64,000 nt of DNA from NCBI RefSeq assembly GCF_000312385.1, contig NZ_HE997627.1, positions 377,911 to 441,910 of the forward strand. The letters run 5' to 3'. Shown one piece after another: positions 16,203-25,507 of the stretch. Position numbers and translations under genes: made by a program. The stretch comes from Tsukamurella sp. 1534 (GTDB lineage Bacteria; Actinomycetota; Actinomycetes; Mycobacteriales; Mycobacteriaceae). The notes beneath the pieces are model-generated. The model saw nothing but the letters and a program-made list of their open reading frames with translations. It was not told where the DNA came from and ran no database searches. Each line of letters begins with the position of its first letter. Position 1 is the first letter of the stretch.

Positions 16203-17483
16203 TCACTGTAGCGCCGCGCGCACCGCCGCCGACACGCCCCGCCCGATCGCCGCCACGTCGTCGGGGGTGCTGATGAACGGCGGCATCGTGTAGACGAGGT
16301 CGCGGAAGGGCCGCAGCCAGACCCCCTCGGCGAGGGTGGCCGCGGTGGCCCGGTCCATGTCCACCGGCCGGTCGAGCTGCACCACGCCGATGGCCCCGAG
16401 CAAGCGGACGTCGACCACGCCGGGCAGGCCACGCAGCGGCTCCAGGCCCGCGCGCAGGCCCGCGCCGATCGCCTCGACCTCGGCCCGCCAGTCGCGTGAG
16501 AGCAGCAGCTCGATGCTCGCGACCGCGATCGCACAGGCCAGTGGGTTGCCCATGAACGTGGGCCCGTGCATGAGCGCGCCCTGCTCGGAGCGGGAGATGG
16601 TGAGCGCGACCTCGTCGGTGCAGAGCATCGCGGCGAGGGTCACGTAGCCGCCGGTGAGCGCCTTGCCCACGCAGAGCACGTCGGGCGTGATCCCCGCCGC
16701 GTCGCACGCGAACAGGGTGCCGGTGCGGCCGAAGCCGGTGGCGATCTCGTCGGCGATGAGCAGCACGCCGTGCCGGCGGGTGATCTCGCGCAGCGCGGCG
16801 ACGTACCGCGGCGAGTGGAACCGCATCCCGCCCGCGCCCTGGACGACGGGCTCGACGATGACCGCGGCGAGCTCGTGGGCGTGCTCCCCGACCAGCCGGT
16901 CGAGTTCGGCGACGTAGGCCTCGTCGTACTCGGCGGGCGGCGCGGGCGCGAACACCTGGTCGGCGAGCACGTCGGTCCACAGCGTGTGCATGCCGCCCTC
17001 CGGGTCGCACACGCTCATCGGGGTGAAGGTGTCGCCGTGGTAGCCGCCGCGCCAGGTGAGCAGCCGGTTGCGGCCGGGCACGCCCTTGGCGCGCCAGTAC
17101 TGCAGCGCCGTCTTCACGGCCACCTCGATGGAGACGGAGCCGCTGTCCGCGAGGAACACCCGGTCCAGCCCCTCGGGGGTGATCCGCACCAGCAGCTCGC
17201 CGAGGCGCGCGGCGCTCTCGTGGGTGAGCCCGCCGAACATCACGTGCGACATGGTGTCGATCTGTGCCTTGGCGGCCGCGTCGAGGACCGGGTGCCGGTA
17301 GCCGTGCACGGCCGCCCACCACGAGCTCATCCCGTCGATCGCCTCGGTGCCGTCCCCGAGAGTCAGGCGGACGCCGCGCGCCGAGGTGACCACGCGGCCC
17401 GCGCCGCCGACGCCGCCCCCGACCGCGCTGTACGGGTGCCAGAGGGTGCGGGCGTCCAGGGCTGCGATGTCGTCGGGGGTCAC
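16203..17483 (-). CDS. bioA: Adenosylmethionine-8-amino-7-oxononanoate aminotransferase
   Basis: PLP-dependent class III aminotransferase using SAM as amino donor to make 7,8-diaminopelargonate. 426 residues. Evidence: [10 protein letters not shown] at the N-terminus, [30 protein letters not shown], the PLP-phosphate element [14 protein letters not shown] and the catalytic-lysine segment [12 protein letters not shown] start at 17483. It opens the bioA-bioF-bioD unit and diverges from treY with only 32 bases between, so its promoter lies partly within treY or in that short gap. No BioQ-like site is visible there. Confidence 0.96.
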   Translation of the reverse strand: MTPDDIAALDARTLWHPYSAVGGGVGGAGRVVTSARGVRLTLGDGTEAIDGMSSWWAAVHGYRHPVLDAAAKAQIDTMSHVMFGGLTHESAARLGELLVRITPEGLDRVFLADSGSVSIEVAVKTALQYWRAKGVPGRNRLLTWRGGYHGDTFTPMSVCDPEGGMHTLWTDVLADQVFAPAPPAEYDEAYVAELDRLVGEHAHELAAVIVEPVVQGAGGMRFHSPRYVAALREITRRHGVLLIADEIATGFGRTGTLFACDAAGITPDVLCVGKALTGGYVTLAAMLCTDEVALTISRSEQGALMHGPTFMGNPLACAIAVASIELLLSRDWRAEVEAIGAGLRAGLEPLRGLPGVVDVRLLGAIGVVQLDRPVDMDRATAATLAEGVWLRPFRDLVYTMPPFISTPDDVAAIGRGVSAAVRAALQ

Positions 17484-17515
17484 GTCGGGCAGGGTAGCCC
17501 GGCTAGTCTGGCCGG

Positions 17516-19846
17516 GTGCAAGGCGCGAACGGGTTCGGTCCGGCGAGGAGACCGGTGGGCGCGACCTACCGGCTGCAGCTGGGCCCGGGGTTCACCTTCG
17601 ACGACGCCGCGCGCCGGGTGCCCTATCTGGCGGGCCTCGGCGTCACGCACCTCTACCTCTCCCCCGTCCTCGAGGCGGTCGCCGGCTCGACCCACGGCTA
17701 CGACGTGACCGACCCGGCGTCGGTGCGCGCCGAGCTCGGCGGCCGCAGGGGGCTGGAGCGGCTCGCGGACGCCGCGCACGCGGAGGGGCTCGGCCTCATC
17801 ATCGACATCGTCCCGAATCACCTGGGCGTGGCCCGGCCGGAACAGAACCACTGGTGGTGGGACGTGCTCACGCACGGCCGGCGCTCGGAGTTCGCGCACT
17901 TCTTCGACATCGACTGGGCCGCCGACAACGGCGCCGGCGGCACGATCGCGATCCCCGTCCTGGCCTCCGGCGACGACGTGGCCGCGCTCACCGTCGACCG
18001 GTCCGGGCCCGAACCCCTTCTGCGGTACCACGACCGGGTGTTCCCCGTGGGCCGCGACACCGGCGGGGACGCCGAGCACGTGCACTACGCCCAGCCGTAC
18101 CGCCTGGTGCCCTGGGACGCGCCGGTGCGCACGTACCGGCGGTTCTTCACGGTCGACGACCTGGCGGCCGTCCGGATGGAGGATCCCGACGTGTTCGCCG
18201 CGACGCACGCGGAGATCGGGACGTGGTTCACCGACGGGATCGCCGACGGGTTGCGGGTGGATCACCCGGACGGACTCGCGGACCCGGCCGGCTATCTGCG
18301 TGCGCTGCGGCGGCTGACCGGCCCGGAAGCGTGGATCGTGGTGGAGAAGATCCTGGAGCCCGGCGAGCCCCTGGAGCCGGCGCTGCCCGTCGCCGGGACC
18401 ACCGGGTACGACGCGCTCCGCGAACTGGGTCACGCCCTCGTCGACCCGGCGGGCGCGGTCCCGCTGGCCGAGCTGCACGCCCGGCTCACGGGCGACGACG
18501 GCGCGAGTTTCGACGAGCAGGTGCTGCGGATCCGGGAGGGGCTCGGCGCGCGTGACCTGCGGCCCGAGCTGGCGCGGCTGGCGCGGGCGATCCGCCGGGA
18601 GACGGGGTCGTACCTGCCGCTGGAGGAGATCGCCTCCGGTGCGCTGCACTGGATCTCGGGCGTCCCGTACTACCGCGACGACTATCCGGTGCTGGCGGAC
18701 GCCGCCGCGCGGTTCCGCCGGGAGGCGCTCGCGGCGGAGGCGACCCGCCCGGGCGTCGAGGCGGTGGCGCGGGCGCGGGAACGCCGCGGCGAGAGCGACG
18801 TCCGGTTCGCTCAGGTCACCGGCGCGATGGCCGCGAAATCGGTGGAGGACACCCTCTTCTACCGGACGGCGCGCCTGATCTCCCTGCAGGAGGTGGGCGG
18901 CGCACCGTCGGACTTCGGCCCGAGCGATCCGCACCCCGCCCTGGCGCGCCGCGCCGCGGAATGGCCGGCGGCCATGACGACGCTCTCCACCCACGACACG
19001 AAGCGCGGCGAGGACGTGCGGGCACGGATCGGCGTGCTCAGCCAGTGCCCCGGCGAATGGTCGGCCGCGGTGGACCGCTGGTTCACCGCGGCCCCGCCAC
19101 CGCCCGATCCGGTGACGGGACTGTTCCTGGCGCAGACCGTGTTCGGCGTGTGGCCCGAGGGCGGCCCGGTGACCACCGCCCTTCGCCGGCGCCTGCACGC
19201 GTACGCCGAGAAGGCCATGCGGGAGGCCGGGATCGGCACGTCCTGGACCGCGCCCGACGGCGCCTTCGAGGCGGCGGGGCACGCCTTCGTCGACGCGCTG
19301 CTCCACGGCCCGGCGGCGCGCGACGTCGACGACGTCGTTCGGCGGCTCGCGCCGCACGGGCGGAACGACGCGCTGACGCAGAAGCTGCTGCAGCTGGCGG
19401 GCCCCGGCGTCCCCGACGTCTACCAGGGAACCGAGGACTGGGAGGACTCGCTGGTGGATCCGGACAACCGCCGGCCGGTCGACTGGGACCGCCTGGCCAC
19501 GTCCGATTCGCCGAAGAACCAGGTGGTCCGAGCGGCGCTCGGGCTGCGGCGCGAGCGCCCGGCCGGTTTCGTGGGCGGCGGCTACGAGGCCGTCACCGCC
19601 ACCGGGGCGGCCGCCGGGCACCTGCTGGGGTTCCGGCGGGGCGCGCCGGGGGCGGCGCCCGACGTGGCCGCGCTCGCGACGCGGTGGTCGCTCCTCCTGG
19701 AGCGGACCGGCGGCTGGCGCGACACGTTCGTGGACCTGGGGCCGGGCATCTGGGCGGACCGCCTCACCGGGGCGGTGCACTCCGGTCCGACCGCGGTCGC
19801 GGACCTCTTCGTCGAACATCCTGTCGCGCTCCTCGCCCTCGAATAG
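17516..19846 (+). CDS. treY: Maltooligosyltrehalose synthase
   Basis: Glycoside hydrolase 13 isomerase converting the reducing-end alpha-1,4 bond of a maltodextrin to the alpha,alpha-1,1 trehalose bond. 776 residues, normal for TreY. Marks: [34 protein letters not shown], catalytic Asp in [12 protein letters not shown], acid/base Glu in [11 protein letters not shown] and the third carboxylate in [15 protein letters not shown]. Near the C-terminus [10 protein letters not shown] and [11 protein letters not shown] are typical of TreY. The start is GTG 17516 (a later GTG at the RPVGATYRL segment is possible). It works with treZ at 20584. A 797-codon open frame on the opposite strand is a shadow of this gene. 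Confidence 0.95.
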   Translation: MQGANGFGPARRPVGATYRLQLGPGFTFDDAARRVPYLAGLGVTHLYLSPVLEAVAGSTHGYDVTDPASVRAELGGRRGLERLADAAHAEGLGLIIDIVPNHLGVARPEQNHWWWDVLTHGRRSEFAHFFDIDWAADNGAGGTIAIPVLASGDDVAALTVDRSGPEPLLRYHDRVFPVGRDTGGDAEHVHYAQPYRLVPWDAPVRTYRRFFTVDDLAAVRMEDPDVFAATHAEIGTWFTDGIADGLRVDHPDGLADPAGYLRALRRLTGPEAWIVVEKILEPGEPLEPALPVAGTTGYDALRELGHALVDPAGAVPLAELHARLTGDDGASFDEQVLRIREGLGARDLRPELARLARAIRRETGSYLPLEEIASGALHWISGVPYYRDDYPVLADAAARFRREALAAEATRPGVEAVARARERRGESDVRFAQVTGAMAAKSVEDTLFYRTARLISLQEVGGAPSDFGPSDPHPALARRAAEWPAAMTTLSTHDTKRGEDVRARIGVLSQCPGEWSAAVDRWFTAAPPPPDPVTGLFLAQTVFGVWPEGGPVTTALRRRLHAYAEKAMREAGIGTSWTAPDGAFEAAGHAFVDALLHGPAARDVDDVVRRLAPHGRNDALTQKLLQLAGPGVPDVYQGTEDWEDSLVDPDNRRPVDWDRLATSDSPKNQVVRAALGLRRERPAGFVGGGYEAVTATGAAAGHLLGFRRGAPGAAPDVAALATRWSLLLERTGGWRDTFVDLGPGIWADRLTGAVHSGPTAVADLFVEHPVALLALE

Positions 19847-19881
19847 AAAACTTGTCAGTGGGGTCGCGCACACTCACGGAC

Positions 19882-20565
19882 ATGAACAGCGAAACCCCGC
19901 GGCCGCTCAGCACGGCACTCGCCCAGACCGCCACCGCGCGCGCCGGCGTCAGCGGCAACCGGATCCGCGCCTCGTCGCTGGCGCGGGTCGCCGAGTCGCT
20001 GCGCGAACACGGCCTCTCCGCGGTTCTGCACCCCACCGGCCGGCTGCACGTGGTGGTCTCCACCTCGCGGTTCACCGCCCAGGCGCTGCCGGGGGCCGGC
20101 GGCGCGATCGAGGTGCGGGTCAAACGCGAGGGCCGTCACTCGATACTCGGCCTGCTCACCGACCCGGAGGAGGTGGCGCACCTGCTCATCCAGTGCGCGG
20201 GCATGACCTCCGCCTGGGAGCTCAACGCCGCCGTCTACGACCGGCTGGTCCTGGCGGGAGAGGCCTCCGTGCTCAGCGAGGTGCCGATGGGTACCAGCCT
20301 GTTCGTCCGCCTCGGCGAACGCACGTACGCGGAGTTCGTCGCAGAGGACGCGGACGCGTGCCTCGGCGTCCCAGCGTCGGTCTCGCTCACCACGCACATA
20401 TGCCCGCAGCCGGTGCGCGACGTGTGGAACTACCGCACGCTGCACCGCCAGGACTTCCCCACGATGGGGCTCATCGAGGGCGGCCGCCACACCACGGCGG
20501 ACGCGGCCCTGGCCGCGTTGGAGATGCACCGCGCGCGCACCGGGGAGTGGGAGAACCTGCACTGA
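19882..20565 (+). CDS. Unknown protein between treY and treZ
   Basis: 227 residues, no family recognised. The N-terminal half (about 20-110) looks alpha/beta, with a helix RASSLARVAESLREHG, then a beta-rich part containing IEVRVKREGRHSILGLLTD. The middle holds an acidic/hydrophobic helix (PEEVAHLLIQCAGMTSAWELN). The C-terminal part has aromatic HRQDFPTMGLIEGG and ends EWENLH. There is no signal peptide or membrane segment. It lies 35 bases after treY and 18 bases before treZ on the same strand, so it is likely co-transcribed with the trehalose genes. ATG 19882 is the only well-placed start. Function is not inferable from sequence. Confidence 0.75.
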   Translation: MNSETPRPLSTALAQTATARAGVSGNRIRASSLARVAESLREHGLSAVLHPTGRLHVVVSTSRFTAQALPGAGGAIEVRVKREGRHSILGLLTDPEEVAHLLIQCAGMTSAWELNAAVYDRLVLAGEASVLSEVPMGTSLFVRLGERTYAEFVAEDADACLGVPASVSLTTHICPQPVRDVWNYRTLHRQDFPTMGLIEGGRHTTADAALAALEMHRARTGEWENLH

Positions 20566-20583
20566 CGCTAGTGTTCTTCAGCG

Positions 20584-22311
20584 ATGCCCCTCCCCGTCGC
20601 TCCGCAGTCCTTCGAGGTCTGGGCGCCGCACCCGCGCCGCGTCCGGCTCTGGCTCGACGGCGCGGTGCACTCGATGTCGCCGCGCGGCGGCGGATGGTGG
20701 GAAGCCGGTGTCCCCGCCTCTGATCGGGCCCGGTACGGCTTCCTCCTCGACGACGACGAGACCGTGTTGCCCGATCCGCGGTCGCCGCGCCAGCCCGACG
20801 GGGTGCACGGGCCGTCCGGCCTCCTTCCCGCCCGCGAGCCGCGGCCGTGGCCGGGCCGCGAACTGCGGGGATCGGTGGTCTACGAGCTGCACGTGGGCAC
20901 CTTCACCCCCGAGGGCACGCTCGACGCGGCGGCGCGGCGGCTGCCGCACCTCGTGGACCTGGGCGTGGGTTTCGTGCAGCTCATGCCGCTCAACGCGTTC
21001 AACGGCACCCACGGCTGGGGCTACGACGGCGTCGGGTGGTTCGCCGTGCACGAGCCGTACGGCGGACCGTCGGGGCTGGAGCGGTTCGTGGACGAGGCGC
21101 ACCGCCTGGGCCTGGGCGTGCTGGTCGACGTGGTGCACAACCACCTCGGCCCGTCGGGCAACTACCTGGGCCGGTTCGGCCCGTACGAGACCGGCGCGAA
21201 CACGTGGGGCACGACACCCGACCTGACGAACCCCGAGGTGCGGGCGCTGGTGCTGGACAACATCGCGTGGTGGCCCCGCAGGTACGGCGTGGACGGCCTG
21301 AGGCTGGACGCGGTGCACGCGCTGGTGGATCCGTCGGAGCCGCATCTGCTCGCGGAGGCGGCCGAACGGATTCGCCTGCTGTCGGAGGAGCTGGGCCGGC
21401 CGCTGGCGCTCATCGCGGAATCCGATCTCAACGAGCCGAACCTGGTGACGCCGGCCGACCTCGGCGGCACGGGACTCACCGCGCAGTGGGACGACGACGT
21501 GCACCACGCCGTCCACACGATCGTCTCGGGCGAGAGGCACGGCTACTACGCGGATTTCGGCAGCCCGGAGTGCCTGGAGACGGTGCTGACCCGCGGCTTC
21601 TTCCACGCCGGCACGTACAGCTCGTTCCGCGGGCGCGTGCACGGCGCGCCGGTCGACCCCGACGTGGTGCCGCCGTCGCGCCTCCTCGCCTACACGTGCA
21701 CGCACGACCAGGTGGGCAACCGCGCCCGGGGCGACCGGCCGGCCGAATACCTCACGGGCGGGCAGCTCGCGGTGAAGGCGGCGCTGGTCCTGTTCTCCGC
21801 GTTCACGCCGATGCTGTTCATGGGCGAGGAGTGGGGCGCCCGCACGCCGTTCCGGTTCTTCTCCAGCCACCCCGAGCCGGAACTGGCCCGCGCCACCGCG
21901 GAGGGCCGCCGCGCCGAGTTCGCCGAGCACGGCTGGCCGCCCGGCGACGTGCCCGATCCGCAGTCCTTCGACACCTTCTCGGAATCCCGCCTGGACTGGT
22001 CCGAGCCGGCCTCCCGGCCGCACGCCCGGCTGCTCGCGACGTACCGCGCGCTCATCGCCCTCCGCGGCGACCCAGCCCTCGCCGAGGACGACCTGCGGGC
22101 GGTGCGGTGCACGCACCCGGGCGAGGCCACGTGGTTCGCCGTGCACCGCGGCGACCTCACGCTGGTGGTGAACTTCTCCCCCTCCCCCGTGGCCGCGCCG
22201 TTCGCCGGCGAACCGGTCCTGTCCTGGGACGAGCCCGCGATCGCCGCGGACTCGTGCACCCTGCCCGGGCACTCGTTCGTGGTGCTCCGGCAAAGGGTTA
22301 AGGTGCGTTAA
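20584..22311 (+). CDS. treZ: Malto-oligosyltrehalose trehalohydrolase
   Basis: GH13 hydrolase releasing free trehalose from maltooligosyl trehalose. 575 residues. An N-terminal CBM48-like domain (FEVWAPHPRRVRLWLDG, about 9-95) precedes the catalytic barrel, which begins SVVYELHVGTFTPEGT. Active-site segments are LVDVVHNHLGPSGN, nucleophile Asp in DGLRLDAVHAL, acid Glu in LIAESDLNEP and the final Asp in YTCTHDQVGNRARGDR. FMGEEWGARTPF is the usual late motif. ATG 20584. It completes the TreY/TreZ pathway; the debranching enzyme TreX is not in this window. Confidence 0.95.
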   Translation: MPLPVAPQSFEVWAPHPRRVRLWLDGAVHSMSPRGGGWWEAGVPASDRARYGFLLDDDETVLPDPRSPRQPDGVHGPSGLLPAREPRPWPGRELRGSVVYELHVGTFTPEGTLDAAARRLPHLVDLGVGFVQLMPLNAFNGTHGWGYDGVGWFAVHEPYGGPSGLERFVDEAHRLGLGVLVDVVHNHLGPSGNYLGRFGPYETGANTWGTTPDLTNPEVRALVLDNIAWWPRRYGVDGLRLDAVHALVDPSEPHLLAEAAERIRLLSEELGRPLALIAESDLNEPNLVTPADLGGTGLTAQWDDDVHHAVHTIVSGERHGYYADFGSPECLETVLTRGFFHAGTYSSFRGRVHGAPVDPDVVPPSRLLAYTCTHDQVGNRARGDRPAEYLTGGQLAVKAALVLFSAFTPMLFMGEEWGARTPFRFFSSHPEPELARATAEGRRAEFAEHGWPPGDVPDPQSFDTFSESRLDWSEPASRPHARLLATYRALIALRGDPALAEDDLRAVRCTHPGEATWFAVHRGDLTLVVNFSPSPVAAPFAGEPVLSWDEPAIAADSCTLPGHSFVVLRQRVKVR

Positions 22312-22344
22312 CGGTTACCGGAACCACACGGAGAGGCGTCACGT

Positions 22345-23382
22345 ATGCGCATCGGGCTCGGCATCAACTACACGGACGGTTTCAAAGCCACGGCCGACGA
22401 GGTCCTCAACCTGGAGAAGGCCGGCACCGACATCGTGTTCGTGCCCGAGGCCTACTCCTTCGACGCGGTGAGCGCACTCGGCTACCTGGCCGCGAAGACG
22501 GAGAAGATCCAGCTCGCCTCCGGCATCCTGCAGATCTACACCCGCACGCCCACGCTCACCGCGATGACGGCCGCCGGCCTGGACAACGTGTCCGACGGGC
22601 GGTTCATCCTCGGGCTCGGCGCGTCGGGCCCGCAGGTGATCGAGGGCTTCCACGGCGTGAAGTACGACGCGCCGATCGGCCGCACCCGGGAGATCATCGA
22701 GATCTGCCGCAAGGTGTGGCGGCGCGAGCGCCTCGAGTACCAGGGCAAGTACTACCAGATGCCGCTGCCCGCCGATAAGGGCACGGGCCTGGGCAAGCCG
22801 CTCAAGCTGATCAATCACCCCGTGCGCGAGAACATCCCGGTGCTGCTGGCCGCGCTCGGCCAGAAGAACGTGGCGCTCGCCGCGGAACTCGCCGAGGGCT
22901 GGCAGCCGATCTTCTTCCTGCCGGAGAAGGCCAAGGACGTGTGGGGCGACGCGCTCGCCGAGGGCAAGGCGAAGCGCGACCCCGCGCTCGGCGAGCTCGA
23001 GGTGTTCGCGGGCCCCGCGCTCGCCATCGGCGACGACGTGGACCACCTGCTGGGCTTCGTGAAGCCGCACCTCGCGCTGTACATCGGCGGCATGGGCGCC
23101 AAGGGCAAGAACTTCTACCACACGCTCGCCACCAACTACGGCTACGGCGAGGCGGCGGACCGGATCCAGGAGCTGTACCTGGCCGGCGACAAGGCCGCCG
23201 CCACCGAGGCCGTGCCGGACGAGTTGGCCCGCAACGTCTCGCTGATCGGCCCCAAGGGCTTCGTCGCGGAGCGGATCGCGGCGTTCAAGGAGGCCGGGGC
23301 CACCGTGCTCAACGTCGCGCCGATCGCGGAGGACGCCGCGGGCCGGCTCAAGCAGGTCGAGCTGCTGCGCGACCTGGTCTGA
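22345..23382 (+). CDS. LLM-class F420-dependent oxidoreductase
   Basis: 345-residue luciferase-like barrel of the mycobacterial Rv3520c type. [12 protein letters not shown] at the start, [34 protein letters not shown] and [16 protein letters not shown] are the conserved cofactor-face strands, and the insertion [11 protein letters not shown] is typical of this subgroup. Related proteins are predicted to use coenzyme F420; the substrate is unknown (steroid or lipid metabolism has been suggested for relatives). ATG 22345 follows a GGAG ribosome binding site. A strong hairpin terminator follows the stop, so it is probably monocistronic. Confidence 0.88.
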   Translation: MRIGLGINYTDGFKATADEVLNLEKAGTDIVFVPEAYSFDAVSALGYLAAKTEKIQLASGILQIYTRTPTLTAMTAAGLDNVSDGRFILGLGASGPQVIEGFHGVKYDAPIGRTREIIEICRKVWRRERLEYQGKYYQMPLPADKGTGLGKPLKLINHPVRENIPVLLAALGQKNVALAAELAEGWQPIFFLPEKAKDVWGDALAEGKAKRDPALGELEVFAGPALAIGDDVDHLLGFVKPHLALYIGGMGAKGKNFYHTLATNYGYGEAADRIQELYLAGDKAAATEAVPDELARNVSLIGPKGFVAERIAAFKEAGATVLNVAPIAEDAAGRLKQVELLRDLV

Positions 23383-23399
23383 TCGCGCCGGATCACGCC

Positions 23400-23439
23400 A
23401 CCGAGGGCGGCACGGGATGATTTCCCGGCCGCCCTCGGT
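23400..23439 (+). terminator. Strong intrinsic terminator-like hairpin
   Basis: A perfect 12-base stem (23400-23411 with 23428-23439, ACCGAGGGCGGC / GCCGCCCTCGGT) continues, after one bulged base, as a 5-base stem CGGGA/TCCCG with loop TGATT. TTGTTCTT follows. It terminates the F420-type gene and contains the ATG at 23417 in its stem-loop, arguing against that codon as a start. Confidence 0.85.
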
Positions 23440-23449
23440 TGTTCTTCCA

Positions 23450-24475
23450 GTGACCGAAGCATCCTTCCCCCGCCCGCGCCTGTCCGTCCTCGAGCTCGCC
23501 CCCGTCGTGGAGGGCGCCACCTACGGCGAGGCGCTGCGCGGCACGATCGCCGTCGCCCAGGAGGCGGATCGCCTGGGGTACGAACGCATCTGGGTCGCCG
23601 AACACCACTCGATGCCCGGCATCGCCAGCTCGGCCCCGGCCGTGCTCATCGGGCAGATCGCCGCGGCGACCGAGCGGATCCACGTGGGCTCCGGCGGCGT
23701 CATGCTGCCCAATCATCAGCCCCTCGTCGTGGCCGAGCAGTTCGGCACCCTCGACGCGCTGTACCCGGGCCGGATCGACCTCGGCATCGGGCGGGCTCCC
23801 GGCACGGATCAGGTGACGGCGCACGCTCTGCGCGGGGGCCGCGTGAGCGAATCGGTCGAGGACTTCCCGCAGGCCCTCGCCCACCTGCGCGCGTTCCTCC
23901 ACGACGACTTCCCCGTCGAGCACCCGTACGCCGCGATCACCGCGGTGCCCGGGCTGGGCTCGCAGGTGGGGATCTGGCTGCTGGGGTCGTCCACGTTCAG
24001 CGCGAAACTGGCGGGGATGCTGGGGGTTCCGTTCGCGTTCGCCCGTCACTTCGCCCCGCAGGCCACGCTGCCCGCCCTCGCGGAGTACCGGGAGAACTTC
24101 CAGCCGGGCGAGATCGACGCGCCCTACGCGATCCTCACCGTGACGGTGATCGCCGCGGACACCGACGAGGAGGCGCAACGCCTCGCCGGCCCCGGGAAGG
24201 TGGGCATGCTCGCCGCCCGCACCGGCAATCCCCGCCGCCTCCCGAGCTTCGACGACGCGGCCGCGAATCCGCTGACGCCGGAACAGGAACAGCTCATCGC
24301 GCCGTCCACGTCGGCGTGGATCGTGGGCTCGGAGGAGACCGTGCGCCGCGAGCTGGAGGAGCTCCTGGCGCGCACGCGGCCGCAGGAGCTCATGGTGTCC
24401 GGCATGCTGCCCGGCGTCGAGGAGCGCACGCGCAGCCTCGCGATCATCAAGGCCGCGGTCGACGGGCTGGGCTGA
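23450..24475 (+). CDS. LLM-class flavin-dependent oxidoreductase (MsnO8-like)
   Basis: 341 residues from GTG 23450. Family signature at the N-terminus: [63 protein letters not shown] and [14 protein letters not shown]. This matches the alkanal-monooxygenase-like LLM group whose substrates are mostly unknown. The ATG at 23417 lies inside the upstream terminator hairpin, so I use the GTG where family similarity begins. The short Pro-rich peptide it would add has no counterpart in such proteins. It appears monocistronic; the next gene is on the other strand. Confidence 0.87.
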   Translation: MTEASFPRPRLSVLELAPVVEGATYGEALRGTIAVAQEADRLGYERIWVAEHHSMPGIASSAPAVLIGQIAAATERIHVGSGGVMLPNHQPLVVAEQFGTLDALYPGRIDLGIGRAPGTDQVTAHALRGGRVSESVEDFPQALAHLRAFLHDDFPVEHPYAAITAVPGLGSQVGIWLLGSSTFSAKLAGMLGVPFAFARHFAPQATLPALAEYRENFQPGEIDAPYAILTVTVIAADTDEEAQRLAGPGKVGMLAARTGNPRRLPSFDDAAANPLTPEQEQLIAPSTSAWIVGSEETVRRELEELLARTRPQELMVSGMLPGVEERTRSLAIIKAAVDGLG

Positions 24476-24492
24476 GCGTCACGGGTGGAGGC

Positions 24493-24924
24493 TCAGGCCG
24501 TGACGTCGCCGTCGAACAACACGCGGGTGGGCCGCAGCCGCACCACCGTCTCCTCGGGGACCGCGTTGCGGCGGCCGAATTCCTCGCCGCGATCCGCACC
24601 CATGTAGCGGACGCCGCACGCGGTGCAGACCTTCAGCAAGTAATCGGGATCGTCGACGAACTCGGCGACGCCCTGCACCTGCGCGAACGCGTACGGCGGC
24701 TCCTGCAGGTCGACGCCGATGCTCACCCGCGGATCGCGGCGCAGCATCCGTGCCTTCGAGGTGTCCCGGCCCGTCGCGAACACGAGCGCACCGTCGTCCA
24801 CCACGAACCACACGGGCGTGACCAGCGGGCGTCCGTCCCCCGCGAGATAGGACAGGTGGCCGGTTCGCGTTCCGGACGAGAGGAATTCGACGACGGCGGG
24901 CTCGAGGCGATCGCTGATCTGCAC
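24493..24924 (-). CDS. PPOX-class F420/flavin-binding protein
   Basis: 143-residue split-barrel protein of the pyridoxamine-5'-phosphate oxidase-like group, commonly flavin- or F420-dependent in actinobacteria. Visible features are the RTGHLSYLAGDGRPLVTPVWFVVDD barrel strands, here split by the usual VTPVWF motif, FATGRDTSKARMLRRDPRVSIGV with the Lys-Ala-Arg phosphate-binding element, and a C-terminal YMGADRGEEF segment. GTG 24924 starts the homologous region; the longer frame reaches into the divergent membrane gene. No reaction is assigned. It is convergent with the preceding LLM gene. Confidence 0.85.
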   Translation of the reverse strand: MQISDRLEPAVVEFLSSGTRTGHLSYLAGDGRPLVTPVWFVVDDGALVFATGRDTSKARMLRRDPRVSIGVDLQEPPYAFAQVQGVAEFVDDPDYLLKVCTACGVRYMGADRGEEFGRRNAVPEETVVRLRPTRVLFDGDVTA

Positions 24925-25003
24925 GCGCCCAGGGTACGTCTCCACCCGGATCTCCACCCGCGGGTCGATCCGCCGACGGCCCCGCGGGCGCAGAGTTCTC
25001 CCC

Positions 25004-25507
25004 ATGACCACAGCAACCACCGCACTCGTCACCGTCGTCGCCCTGGGCTGGATCGTGTACCGCCAGATGCAGGCCCGCCCGCTCAAGGAGAACACCGTCC
25101 GCATCGCGGTCGTCCTCTGCGTCGTCGGGCTGGTCCAGACGGTGCAGTACGTCTCCGCGGGCGGGCCGGTGGGAGCGGGCCACGCGGTGGCCGCCGCGCT
25201 CGGGCTGATCGTGGCCGTCGCGCTCGCCTACCCGCGGGCGCTCACCACTCGGGTGTTCCCCGGACCCGACGGCCGCTACCTGCGGCAGGGCACCGCGGCG
25301 ACGATGGGGCTGTGGGTCGTGGCGATCGGCCTGCACGTCGCGATCGACGTGGCCGTGCCGGCGGCCCTGGGCGACCACACCGGCCGCGGCTTCGCCGGGG
25401 TGACCACGATGCTGTTCGTGGGCGTCACGCTGCTCGCGCAGAGCCTGTTCCTGCGGCGGCGGGTCACCGCGCACCGTGTCGCGGCCGCGCCGCTGCGGTC
25501 CGCGTGA
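25004..25507 (+). CDS. Membrane protein, CcdC/DUF1453-like
   Basis: 167 residues with four to five hydrophobic helices (about 4-20, 28-48, 58-75, 100-120 and 132-150). The early sequence WIVYRQMQARPLKENTVRI is typical of DUF1453-like membrane proteins, whose role is unknown. ATG 25004, divergent from the PPOX gene by 79 bases. The stop adjoins ilvA on the other strand without a gap. I rate the existence of the gene as good and the family name as tentative. Confidence 0.75.
   Translation: MTTATTALVTVVALGWIVYRQMQARPLKENTVRIAVVLCVVGLVQTVQYVSAGGPVGAGHAVAAALGLIVAVALAYPRALTTRVFPGPDGRYLRQGTAATMGLWVVAIGLHVAIDVAVPAALGDHTGRGFAGVTTMLFVGVTLLAQSLFLRRRVTAHRVAAAPLRSA

Noticed and set aside
17480-19873. 797-codon open frame on the minus strand across treY
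   Set aside because: It is antisense to a clear GH13 enzyme; long stop-free shadows are expected at this GC content, and the predicted protein is Arg/Val/Gly low-complexity.
22296-22319. Repeated TTAA motifs before the gene at 22345 (GGTTAAGGTGCGTTAACGGTTACC)
   Set aside because: Only 4-base arms pair, with no consistent symmetry; may be part of an operator, but too weak to report as a feature.
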